Assembly (NCBI GenBank): GCA_946183415.1
Contig: CAMHAM010000030.1
Location: forward strand, 1-34,667
Origin: an uncultured Prevotella sp.
GTDB lineage: Bacteria > Bacteroidota > Bacteroidia > Bacteroidales > Bacteroidaceae
Length of the DNA stretch: 34,667 nt
Direction of reading: 5' to 3'
Below are positions 8,406-16,700 of the stretch, piece after piece (position 1 is the stretch's first letter; each line of letters starts with the position of its first letter). The position numbers and the translations under genes were made by a program. Below the pieces are notes generated by a model that saw only the letters and a program-made list of their open reading frames with translations, searched no databases and had not been told where the DNA came from.

Positions 8406-9110
8406 TTATATGATGAATTGTACTTCCTTAAAAGCGTAAAGCCGTTCACGGCCGTTCTGATCCGTCAGGAGAAGTCTTCCGTCAGCCAACACATTCTCCA
8501 ATCTGGCCGTAAATACACCTTTCTCGTCTTTATAGAGCCCCTCCTTCCCCTTGCGAAAGAGCCGTTGGCGATAAGCGATAGGCGTCGTAACACACTGATA
8601 GGCACTGTCAAACTCAGTCAGAAACCTGACAAGCAACTCGTCAAGAGCTGTCTCCTGCTTCGTCAGTTGATAGAGCGAGACAGGATTAGGAGCGTCACTC
8701 ACGAAAGCCGTTTGGTTCACGTTTAGACCGATGCCGATGATAGAGTCTTTGATGTCCCGTCCCTGCAGGCGATTTTCTATCAGCACCCCACAGATTTTCC
8801 GATCACCCACATAGATATCATTCGGCCACTTGATTTCCACCTTATTATATATATAGCTCTCCAACAGCTCACAAAGGGCTACTGATACCGCCTCCGTAAT
8901 ATGGAACTGGCGATTGGCAGGCATTCCCTCGGGGTGTATCAGCAGCGAGAAGGTCAGGTTCTTGCCTCGTTCACTCTCCCACGAGTTCGTGCCACAGCCC
9001 TTTCCTGCCGTCTGATAGTCGGCCACGACCACCATGTCGCCCTCACCGTTGTCCTTCAGCCAGCGGTTGGTAGAATCGGTTTCGTCAATATGAACTATCT
9101 TAAACTCCAT
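8406..9110 (-). CDS. birA: Biotin-[acetyl-CoA-carboxylase] ligase (catalytic domain only)
   Basis: Activates biotin as biotinyl-AMP and attaches it to biotin-dependent carboxylases. Motifs are STNRWLKD, the biotin/ATP loop GKGCGTNSW (36-44), KWPNDIYV (94-101) and KICGVLIEN with the conserved lysine. A small C-terminal domain follows. There is no N-terminal helix-turn-helix, so it should not be a transcriptional repressor, unlike E. coli BirA. MEF at 9110 is preferred over the in-frame ATG at 9122, because the -7 element occupies 9122-9129 and a start at 9122 would precede the transcript. The gene is 11 bp upstream of pyrH and diverges from tadA. Confidence 0.93.
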   Translation of the reverse strand: MEFKIVHIDETDSTNRWLKDNGEGDMVVVADYQTAGKGCGTNSWESERGKNLTFSLLIHPEGMPANRQFHITEAVSVALCELLESYIYNKVEIKWPNDIYVGDRKICGVLIENRLQGRDIKDSIIGIGLNVNQTAFVSDAPNPVSLYQLTKQETALDELLVRFLTEFDSAYQCVTTPIAYRQRLFRKGKEGLYKDEKGVFTARLENVLADGRLLLTDQNGRERLYAFKEVQFII

Positions 9111-9121
9111 AAAACTGACCA

Positions 9122-9129
9122 CAAAGATA
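9122..9129 (-). promoter_or_regulatory. birA -7 element
   Basis: TATCTTTG on the minus strand (9129-9122). No matching TTTG lies at the usual 19-21 bp; a TTTTG 14 bp upstream is too close. The last base is only 11 bp from the chosen birA start, which implies a leader of about 7 nt. Confidence 0.6.
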
Positions 9130-9189
9130 CATTATTTTTCAGACAAAAGATCATTAGGACATATTTTTTATGTTTCTTTTGTTTTTACC

Positions 9190-9221
9190 TTTGGCATTTT
9201 ACTCACTTATTCGTATCTTTG
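9190..9221 (+). promoter_or_regulatory. tadA promoter, Bacteroidetes type
   Basis: TTTG (9190-9193), a 20 bp spacer, then TATCTTTG (9214-9221). Only four bases separate the element from ATG 9226, so the transcript is predicted to begin at or next to the start codon. Confidence 0.8.
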
Positions 9222-9225
9222 CAAC

Positions 9226-9678
9226 ATGATAAGCGAAGAACAGCAGAAAAAAGACGAGCGCTACATGCGCATGGCTCTCGACGAAGCCCATCTGGCCTAT
9301 GAGGCAGACGAGATACCCATCGGAGCCGTTGTGGTCTGCAAAGACCGTGTCATTTCACGTGCCCACAACCTGACGGAGACACTCTGCGATGTCACAGCCC
9401 ACGCAGAAATGCAGGCTATCACATCTGCAGCCAATACATTAGGAGGGAAATATCTGACCGACTGTACGCTCTACGTCACTGTTGAGCCCTGTACGATGTG
9501 TGCAGGAGCCATCGGGTGGGCGCAGATACCCCGTATCGTCTATGGAGCAACCGACGAGAAGCGCGGTTTCCATGAATATGCCCCCAAGGCCATGCATCCA
9601 AAGGCCACCATCACTACGGGCGTGCTCGAAGAGGAATGTCGGCAGCTGATGCAAGAATTCTTCAGGTCAAGGCGCTGA
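9226..9678 (+). CDS. tadA: tRNA-specific adenosine deaminase
   Basis: Deaminates adenosine 34 of tRNA-Arg(ACG) to inosine. The zinc-dependent deaminase motifs are HAE (59-61, with Glu61 as proton shuttle) and PCTMC (88-92). Length 150 residues fits the family. ATG 9226 is used because the QKKDERYM stretch before the conserved MALDEA helix looks like genuine family sequence. A start at Met14 (9265) is an alternative that would give the mRNA a normal leader. The last 12 bp overlap the end of the convergent BACON lipoprotein gene. The promoter at 9190-9221 predicts a leaderless mRNA. Confidence 0.93.
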   Translation: MISEEQQKKDERYMRMALDEAHLAYEADEIPIGAVVVCKDRVISRAHNLTETLCDVTAHAEMQAITSAANTLGGKYLTDCTLYVTVEPCTMCAGAIGWAQIPRIVYGATDEKRGFHEYAPKAMHPKATITTGVLEEECRQLMQEFFRSRR

Positions 9679-10323
9679 TGCGCCCAACTGTCTGACCCAG
9701 GTCGTATCGAGCCCTAACAGCTCCTTCCGTCGGCTGTAGGTGCTGAGAATGAAGATTGCCCGGCGCTCTTCTCCTGTCGGATTGGGCGAGACAGTCAGTT
9801 CCTTCAGATGCCCTTGCCAGTCAGCACGAGTTTCACTGACAGGCTGGGTCCAACTAATCCATTCCAGTTTCTGATAGCTTACGTACAGATTCTCTTTGTT
9901 CATATTTGAGGTAAAGCTAATCGACAACGGACCGCCTTCAGCATTCACCACATACTCCTTTTTGTCAAAGATGGCATAGTCGCCACTCTGCCGGATGGTC
10001 AGCGACTCCTGCTTACCCCCCGATGAGATAGTCAGCAGGGCAGAGCGTTCTGCCTTGGTCTTGTTGGCCATAATCGTCTTCACAGTAACGGCATTCCTGC
10101 CTCCTTCCCCATGATTGGGCGACACCTCAAGCCAGTCCGACGAAGTCGTAGCCGTCCAGTCGCCACCTGCCTGAAAGAAGAGCTCCACCACATGATTGGC
10201 CACAGGGTACATGCTCTCTGGCGCCTCCGACACGATATAGACACCCCCAACCTCATCGGCCACACAGCCAGCCAAGACAGCCAGCTCCAGCCAGCATGCA
10301 ATCACGCTAAGTTTTCTTTTCAT
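9667..10323 (-). CDS. BACON-domain lipoprotein
   Basis: A secreted lipoprotein with a basic start (MKRK), a hydrophobic core and the lipobox LAGC. The body reads as two consecutive Ig-like BACON modules. The first includes AGGDWTATTSSDWLEVSPNHG and ends LTIRQSG, which is the family's characteristic ending. The second begins at KKEYVVNAEGGPLSISF. BACON modules occur in Bacteroidetes surface proteins and are thought to bind glycans or act as spacers. No catalytic domain is attached, and at 218 residues the protein is all BACON. An upstream in-frame ATG at 10332 would add three residues. It is transcribed alone from the promoter at 10341-10372 and overlaps tadA tail to tail by 12 bp. Confidence 0.82.
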   Translation of the reverse strand: MKRKLSVIACWLELAVLAGCVADEVGGVYIVSEAPESMYPVANHVVELFFQAGGDWTATTSSDWLEVSPNHGEGGRNAVTVKTIMANKTKAERSALLTISSGGKQESLTIRQSGDYAIFDKKEYVVNAEGGPLSISFTSNMNKENLYVSYQKLEWISWTQPVSETRADWQGHLKELTVSPNPTGEERRAIFILSTYSRRKELLGLDTTWVRQLGASAP

Positions 10324-10340
10324 CAACGCCATTTTGTTTG

Positions 10341-10372
10341 CAAAAATAGTAAGTTAATCTGAGGCATCCAAA
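10341..10372 (-). promoter_or_regulatory. Promoter of the BACON lipoprotein
   Basis: On the minus strand, TTTG (10372-10369), a 20 bp spacer, then TATTTTTG (10348-10341). The predicted transcript start is near 10337, giving a leader of about 5-14 nt depending on which ATG is used. Confidence 0.8.
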
Positions 10373-10469
10373 TTTTTAGACGAAAAAAATTTGGTAATTT
10401 GTTGAAATGCAGCTGCACTGGAACGAGGAGTTCAAACAGTATCATATAATTACCAGATATTTAATTATA

Positions 10470-10881
10470 CTATACATTCCTACATTTTCTTTGTAATCTC
10501 CATAGTATCAAATATTTATGCAATGTATAGAGCGTGGAAAGTTTAGGTCGTCTATACATCATTTCCATAAAATACAGGCGTTATTAGGTGATTAATGTAT
10601 CTAACTATCTGAAATACAAGGTGTTTCTTGTTTGTTTCCTTAATGGAAACATTTTGTTTCATGAGTGGAAACAAGTTGTTTCATTAAGGGAAACAAAATG
10701 TTTCTAATGTGAAAACACAAGCGAAACAATCCTATTCAAGTCCTTCCAAAGCGCAAATTTCGACCCAATTTCAGGCTATTTCCTAGTATTCATGTATAGA
10801 TGATGTATAGTTAAAATCGTCTATACATCGCATAATCAATTCACAAGCAATCAGTTACAAAGAAAATGTAGGAATGTATAG
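10470..10881. repeat. ~410 bp dyad-symmetric element with 27 bp perfect inverted ends
   Basis: The ends, 10470-10496 and 10855-10881, are perfect 27-bp inverted repeats. The octamer CTATACAT or its complement ATGTATAG occurs seven times: 10470, 10523, 10552, 10792, 10803, 10821 and 10874. Six of these form three pairs mirrored about the same point, 10675.5. The inner GTTTC/GAAAC array shares that centre. Symmetry extends imperfectly outward through an AATTAAAT block on each side. No open frame of note exists inside. The element fills the 10373-10958 spacer between the terminator of the SusC/D operon and the promoter of the BACON gene. It resembles a non-autonomous mobile element (MITE) or a large protein-binding site. 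No target-site duplication is evident at these ends. Confidence 0.85.
10623..10727. repeat. Central array of GTTTC/GAAAC pentamers at ~11 bp spacing
   Basis: GTTTC or GAAAC starts at 10623, 10634, 10646, 10656, 10668, 10678, 10690, 10700 and 10723, with a degenerate AAAAC at 10712. Successive starts are 10-12 bp apart, averaging 11.1, which is about one turn of DNA. Two 15-bp blocks at 10646-10660 and 10690-10704 are exact reverse complements. All of these are centred on 10675, the midpoint of the larger palindrome. Confidence 0.85.
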
Positions 10882-10958
10882 GCAAAATTAAATTTCTAAT
10901 GTAAAATTTTCAATGTGGAGAATTCAACCAGATTTTCGGAGTGAGCCATATTAAAGAA

Positions 10959-10991
10959 ACGGCCCTTATGGTATCTCTCCATAAGGGCCGT
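10959..10991 (-). terminator. Terminator of the SusC/D operon
   Basis: A perfect 13-bp stem, ACGGCCCTTATGG at 10959-10971 and its complement at 10979-10991, with a 7-base loop. It lies 31 bp beyond the stop of the last operon gene. On the minus strand a T-rich stretch (TTTCTTTAAT) follows, as expected for intrinsic termination. Confidence 0.88.
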
Positions 10992-11021
10992 CTTATTATG
11001 ATAGTCTAAAAACGATTCAGA

Positions 11022-11513
11022 TTAGTCGTTCTCAACAAGTCCTGAGTAGCGAACGCCTTCCAGACGGTAGATGGTACCTGGATCGTCGCTGAACTCTACG
11101 TCCATCGTGATGTAGTCAGCAGGAGAACCGTTGTTCTGCACGCCACCATTCTTGGTGATCTTACCGTTAGTTACGTTGACAGTGATATCGTCGCCACGCT
11201 GGTTCTGTGCAGAAGTAGCACTGAAGGTCAGGCCGTTAGCGTCGGCTGTTGCCTTGATCTTGAAGTTCCAGAAGTTCTGGGCATCGTCAATCCAAATTTC
11301 GTTGGCATTGTTAGATGCAGTGTTATAGGTCATGATCTTGAAACGTCCGATGCCGTAGGGATCCTCGATAACCTCGCCATTCTCTACAACATTACCCTGA
11401 ACATACCACTCTCCTGCAAGATTCTCAGTGGCAGTGCCGCCAATCTCCTCTTTCTGGCATGAAACGAAGGCCATGCAGAGGAGCAGTGTTGCAAAATATA
11501 ATACTTTCTTCAT
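11022..11513 (-). CDS. Lipid_bd-like (putative lipid/ligand-binding) lipoprotein
   Basis: 163 residues with a lipoprotein signal ending FVSC (Cys19), followed directly by QKEE. That matches the QK(D/E)2-type lipoprotein export signal described for surface lipoproteins of Bacteroidetes, so the protein may be displayed on the outer face. The mature part begins LAGEWYVQGNV and is rich in beta strands, like the lipocalin-like Lipid_bd family that often ends SusC/D operons. The ligand is unknown. It starts 6 bp after the preceding gene's stop and is the last gene before the terminator at 10959-10991. The family assignment comes from pattern recognition only. Confidence 0.7.
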   Translation of the reverse strand: MKKVLYFATLLLCMAFVSCQKEEIGGTATENLAGEWYVQGNVVENGEVIEDPYGIGRFKIMTYNTASNNANEIWIDDAQNFWNFKIKATADANGLTFSATSAQNQRGDDITVNVTNGKITKNGGVQNNGSPADYITMDVEFSDDPGTIYRLEGVRYSGLVEND

Positions 11514-11519
11514 AATCTT

Positions 11520-12212
11520 TTACTCTTTAACCCAAGTTTCGTTGAATGTCAATGAACCGGCATATACGCAGGTGAACTTGATAGTGCTTGTGGCAGCATC
11601 GAATGAGCCTTCGAAGGTGTCGAGCCCGTCACCCCAGCCAGGAATATAGCTGTCGAGCAGTGTCAGGGTGCCATCTTCGGCAAGGCCGAGCTTGCCCGAC
11701 ATAGCGTAGCGTGTGCCATAGCCTGCACGCTGGCAGTACCAGCCGCCCAGCAGGTCGTCAACGGTAAGGGTACCGTCGCCGTTGTCGATGACGAGCACCT
11801 CAAAGTCTTTACCGTATGCAGTTCCGTTACGGTCGCTGGAGGCCTGATTCAGATAGAATCCCTCGATGTTGCTCTCTAAATCCAGCACAACCACAGTACG
11901 GGAGGCAGAAGCATCGAAGCCGTCCTCGTTCTTCGTTGTGGTGTAGGTCAGATTGTAGATGCCGCTCTTGTTGGTATCCACAGCGCCAGAGATGGTGACC
12001 TGGCTAGTCACATCCTCACCGTTCAGCTCAGATGTGTAGCCTGGCTCCTCAAAAGCCGTACCCTTCGGCCAAACCATGTAGGAGTCGCCCTCCAGCTGGA
12101 TAGAAGGATAATAGGTGATGCGCGACAGACCCTCAGACTTCTTGTCACCGCAGCTTGCCATCACAAGTGCGACGAGGGCGAAAAGCATTGTATATAAAAT
12201 GTTCTTTTTCAT
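11520..12212 (-). CDS. Ig-like (DUF5011/DUF5012-type) surface lipoprotein
   Basis: 230 residues with a lipobox VMASC (Cys21). Residues ~35-110 form an Ig-like module typical of DUF5011/5012 (YYPSIQLEGD through GIYNLTYTTTKNEDGFDASASRTVVV). The C-terminal half (~115-230) is a beta-rich domain with IEGFYLNQ and LLGGWYCQRAGYG, which may bind ligand. In known systems this protein type accompanies SusD as an extra surface-exposed binding lipoprotein. It lies 34 bp after the SusD-like gene and 6 bp before the Lipid_bd-like gene, in one operon. No enzymatic motif is visible. Confidence 0.75.
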   Translation of the reverse strand: MKKNILYTMLFALVALVMASCGDKKSEGLSRITYYPSIQLEGDSYMVWPKGTAFEEPGYTSELNGEDVTSQVTISGAVDTNKSGIYNLTYTTTKNEDGFDASASRTVVVLDLESNIEGFYLNQASSDRNGTAYGKDFEVLVIDNGDGTLTVDDLLGGWYCQRAGYGTRYAMSGKLGLAEDGTLTLLDSYIPGWGDGLDTFEGSFDAATSTIKFTCVYAGSLTFNETWVKE

Positions 12213-12246
12213 TGTCTTTACTTTTTTTGCTGTTTAGACATTCTGA

Positions 12247-13764
12247 TTACTGAGCCCAGAAGATTGGCGTAGTGTAGCCAGGGAATGAAGGCGTATTGCT
12301 GTTACGGGCTGATGAGCTCTCAGCATACGGCCAGCGCTGCAGAAGATTGCCCTCGCCAACAGGACCGTAGCACTTGATAGGAGTGTAGAGTGTACCTGCG
12401 ACATACTTGTTAGGCTGGTAAGAGGAATCGTCGGTCTCGTTGTACATATCCGTACCCTTGACAGAGCCGAAGGCGGGATACTTCAGACGACGGAGCTCGC
12501 AGTAGCCCTCGAAGGGGTTCACACCTGCCAGAGCGATCCACTTGGCAATACCGATAGACTTCTCGTAGTTGCTCTGGTCGTAAGGCCACTGAGCCACGAA
12601 GCCGGCTGCCAGTGAGGGATCTACACCTGCTGTTTGAAAGGAGGCTGCTACAGCCAGTCCGTAGGCCAGCTTGGCCTCTTCGGTCTTGCCCGTGCGGGCA
12701 TAGTACTCTGCCTCGAAGAAGTAGAGCTCTGCTATGGTCAACAGGTAGACTGGCATCGTGGCTGAAGCTACAGGACGGCACCAGTAAGCTGACTTGTAAG
12801 AGCTTGATGTAGAGAAGTTGGTACCAGAGATACCACCAGTGTAGTTGCCAGAGCCGTTCTTCTCAAAGAAGGCGGGCAGACGGGGATCGTCGTATACGAT
12901 GCCACCCTCGCTGTCTTTCACCTGCATAGAACCGATGATGGCGATGTTGGCTACCACGTTCTGCTGGGTTGAACCCCAGTTGGTGGCAAATTCCTCAGCG
13001 TAGAAGGGGCTCATGGCTCCTGCCTCGGTACCCCAGCAGCCTTGGTAAGCTACGTCAGCGGTGGGGAAGTTGCCTTCAGCGATCAGTGCACCAATCTCAG
13101 GATCGCTATTAGCAACGCTGCTTTGGCGTGAAAGGATGCGCAGCTTCAGGGCATTGGCAAACTTGATCCACGAATCGGCAGTCTTTCCAGGGAAAAGGAA
13201 GTTGGTGCAGACGTGGTCTGTTGGCTTTGCCTTGCTAAGGGCGTCGTTCAGTTCGGCGAGGATACCGTTGTAAACGGTCTTTCCATCGTCATAGTGAGGT
13301 GTTGCGTTGGTAGCGTCGAGTGCCTCAGTGTAAGGCACCTCTCCGTAGCAGTCTACCAGTGCCTGATAAGTGAAGGCACGCAGCGTGGTGGCAGCCAGGT
13401 AGTCGCCCCACTCCTCATGCTGCTCAGCATAGTTGCGAACCAGCTGCAGGCTCTTCAGCACGCGTGAGTTCAGCTGGGTGTAAGTAGAGCTTGAACGGGT
13501 TGCACTCTGCTCGAAACGGCTGTAGTCGAGATAGTTGCTCGTACCGAATGTCTGAACATAGTACTGTGCAAAGTATCCGCCCACGATGCGCAGGTAGTCA
13601 CCGTAGCTGCCTGCCAGGTTCATCTCGGCTGCAGGGAACACGATGGAAGAGTTCAGGTCGCTCTCCTTAGGAGAGTTCGGGCTTTCGTTAATATCCATGT
13701 AATTGTTGCAGGATGTTGCAGCAAGTCCCAGGATCAGTGTTGATATAATTGCTAATTTCTTCAT
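12247..13764 (-). CDS. SusD/RagB-like outer-membrane lipoprotein (SusD-like_2 type)
   Basis: 505 residues with lipobox LAATSC (Cys19). It belongs to the SusD-like_2 branch: MDINESPNSPKE after the signal, then helical TPR-like segments (NYAEQHEEWGDYLAATTLRA, QALVDCYGEVPYTEAL), and YLLTIAELYFFEAEYYARTG near residue 360. SusD-type proteins sit on the cell surface as a lid over the SusC barrel and capture the substrate. The start is 20 bp after the SusC stop, so the two are co-translated. The ligand cannot be deduced. The _2 branch is not limited to polysaccharides, so a glycan substrate is likely but not certain. Confidence 0.9.
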   Translation of the reverse strand: MKKLAIISTLILGLAATSCNNYMDINESPNSPKESDLNSSIVFPAAEMNLAGSYGDYLRIVGGYFAQYYVQTFGTSNYLDYSRFEQSATRSSSTYTQLNSRVLKSLQLVRNYAEQHEEWGDYLAATTLRAFTYQALVDCYGEVPYTEALDATNATPHYDDGKTVYNGILAELNDALSKAKPTDHVCTNFLFPGKTADSWIKFANALKLRILSRQSSVANSDPEIGALIAEGNFPTADVAYQGCWGTEAGAMSPFYAEEFATNWGSTQQNVVANIAIIGSMQVKDSEGGIVYDDPRLPAFFEKNGSGNYTGGISGTNFSTSSSYKSAYWCRPVASATMPVYLLTIAELYFFEAEYYARTGKTEEAKLAYGLAVAASFQTAGVDPSLAAGFVAQWPYDQSNYEKSIGIAKWIALAGVNPFEGYCELRRLKYPAFGSVKGTDMYNETDDSSYQPNKYVAGTLYTPIKCYGPVGEGNLLQRWPYAESSSARNSNTPSFPGYTTPIFWAQ

Positions 13765-13784
13765 AATGTTCTGTCCTCCTTTAA

Positions 13785-16700
13785 TTAAAATTTAAGACCT
13801 ACATTGAAACCGAAGGTACGGCAAGCAGGGTTGCTGTAGAGTTCACCGAACATACCACGAAGGTCGTTGCCATAGGAGCTGACCTCCGGGTCGATGTAGC
13901 GATTGGCCTTGTGGGTCCAGGTGAATACGTTGTTGCAGAACAGTGACAGCGTGATGTCGCTCAGGTAGAGCTTGCTGACGAGTGACTTCGGGAACTGGTA
14001 AGCCAGCGTGATGTTACGCAGCTTCACGTACGAGCGGTCGATCAGGTAGAACTCGCCCACCTCGTTGGCACCGAAGTCGTTGAACCACGTCTGGTAGCTG
14101 CCGTCACCAGGATAGATAGGTGTCACGTTCTCTGTACCGTCCTCATATACTGAGTTGGGGATGACGAACGGACGGCGCTGGTTGTAGATCGTAGCCTCAC
14201 CGTTACCAGTGAACTGCATCAGGTTCTTTGTACGTGAGAACATGTAGCCGCCCTTGCGTACATCGAGCGCTGCGCTCAGGCTGATGCCCTTGTACCAGAG
14301 CGAAGTGGTGACACCACCCGTCCAGTCGGCATTCACGTTCTTGCCCGTATCCATTACCTCGGTCGTCTTCAGAGGCTGGCCGTTGGCGTCTACGATAAGC
14401 TTGCCGTCGGCAGTGTACTGAGGCAGGTAGGTGAAGAGCTCACCCATAGGCAGGCCCTCAACGGCACGCATATAGACAGCATCGCTACCGGCAGAGAATG
14501 AGTTCAGGTTGACCATACCGCCGTCGAGGCTCTCAGGCATTGATACGACCTTGTTGTTGTTCTTAGAGAAGTTGAAACCGAGTTCCCAGCGGAAATCCTT
14601 GGTCTGTACGGGCACCGTGTTGACGAGCAGCTCGATACCACGGTTGCGAACCTTACCGAAGTTGGTCACCATGTAAGAGTAACCAGTTGAAGGATCTACA
14701 GGCAGTGTGAAGATCTGGTCGTCGGTGGTACGGTTATACCAGGCAAAGTCGATGTTGATACGGTTGTTAAACAGAGCGAGGTTCACACCGAACTCGACCT
14801 CAGTGGTCATCTCAGGCTTCAGCGAGCTGCTACCGATGGTAGAGGAGGCCTGGAAGGCGTTCACACCGTTGAAGGGGAACTTGGTCAGGTCGGCACCATA
14901 GTAGCCGTTTGAGTAAGCCTGTACATAGTTAGGATATACGCGATACTCGTCGGCATCGTTACCGGTCTTACCGACGGCAGCACGAATCTTACCGAAGGTC
15001 AGCACGTTGTTCTTCGGAATCAGGCGTGTGAAGATCCAGCTCAGTGTGGCACCAGGATAGAAGAAGCTGTTCTTCTCCTTGGGCAGCGTAGACGACCAGT
15101 CGTTACGGGCAGTCAAGCCCAGATAGATCATCTCGTCCCAGCCAATCGAAACGTCACCGAAGAGACCTACGAGGCGACGCTTGTACTGGTACTCCTGAAG
15201 CGTAGTCTTGGTAGCACCGTTGCTAAGCATCCAGAAACCAGAGTGGAATGTCAGGTCGTCGGTCTGGCCCTCCATGTAGTTGCGGCCACGCTCGTTCATG
15301 TTCACACCCACGTTCACGTTCAGGTCGAGCTTGCCATCGACATACTTGTCGGCGAAGTTGGCCAGGAAGTCGTGGTTCATCTCATACTTGCGATAGTACA
15401 TGTTGTAAACATAACCAGACTGGTTCATGTTCGAAGGAGCATATCCGTAGTCCTCGTTGATGAGCGCATCGTCAAGGGCAATCTGCGGGAAGCCAATCTT
15501 ATGGTCATAGTCAGTGTAGTCGAAACCGAAGCGATAGGTCAGCGTCAGCTGCTTGATCGGGTTGATGTCAGCCTGGATCTTGCCGAACACCTGCTTGGCG
15601 TCGTTCTTGTTGTAGTTGTTCTCGATAGCCCAGTAGGGGTTGGTGATACCGTAAGGTGTGTACCAAGCCTCAGGCGTGTCGAAGGCAGAGTTGAGGTTCT
15701 TGCGGTCTACGAGTGAGATGTCGCGTGGGAACTCCATGATACCGTCGATGAACGACGTACCCTGATAGGCAGCCACCGTGTTGGTGTTGGTCTTGGCGAT
15801 GTTCACGTTAGCCGAGAGCTTCATCCAGTCCGTAGCCTGATAGCTGGCACGGGTGGCGATGGTGTTACGCTTGTAAGTGTCCTTGTCGCCAGGGAGGATA
15901 CCGTTGTCAGCGGTGTAAGAGTAGCTCAGATAGTATGTCATCTTCTGGTCGTTGCTCACACCGTTGAGCGATACGCTGTGCGAGGTGTTCACACCGCTCT
16001 CAAAGAAGTCCTTGATGTTGTTCTCCACAGCCTCATACTTGTGGATGAGCTGCTGGTGATTCCAGATAGGACCGTAGACCTGCGTACTACCGTCGAGCTC
16101 AGGACCCCATGATCCGTTCTCGATAAAGGTCTGTGCGCCGTTCCAACCCTGTCCGAACTTGTTCTGCAACTTAGGCAGCGTAGCTACCGAGCGCCATGAA
16201 ACGCTTCCGTCGTAAGAGATCTGGAAGTTGCGCTCGCCCTGCTTCTTACCGCTCTTGGTGGTGATGATGATCACACCGTTGGCAGCGCGGCTACCATAGA
16301 GGGCGGTAGCGGCAGCACCCTTCAGCACGGTCATGTTCTCGATATCGTTCGGGTTGATATTCGAGATACCGCCGACGGCGTTAGCAAACTGATCCTGCTC
16401 CTTCTGCTCGCCCGAGAAAGTGGTCTGCACGAGGGGCACACCGTCTACTACATAGAGCGGCTGGTTGTTACCGTTGATAGAGCTGATACCACGGATGATC
16501 ACCGAGTTGGCCTGTCCAGGGTCGCTGCTGGTGGTGTTAATCTGTACACCAGCCACCTTACCAGCCATTGCGCTGGTCACATCGGTCAGCTTACCGGCTG
16601 TCAGCTGCTCGTTGTCGAGCGTCTGAGCCGAGTAACCCAGTGTCTTCTGCTGACGGGTGATACCCATAGCCGTTACAACCACTTCGTCAAGAGCCGTTGC

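Noticed and set aside
10623..10727. CRISPR array interpretation of the pentamer repeats
   Set aside because: The repeats are 5 bp with 5-7 bp gaps and alternate in orientation. A CRISPR array needs 20-40 bp direct repeats with unique spacers, and no cas gene is present.
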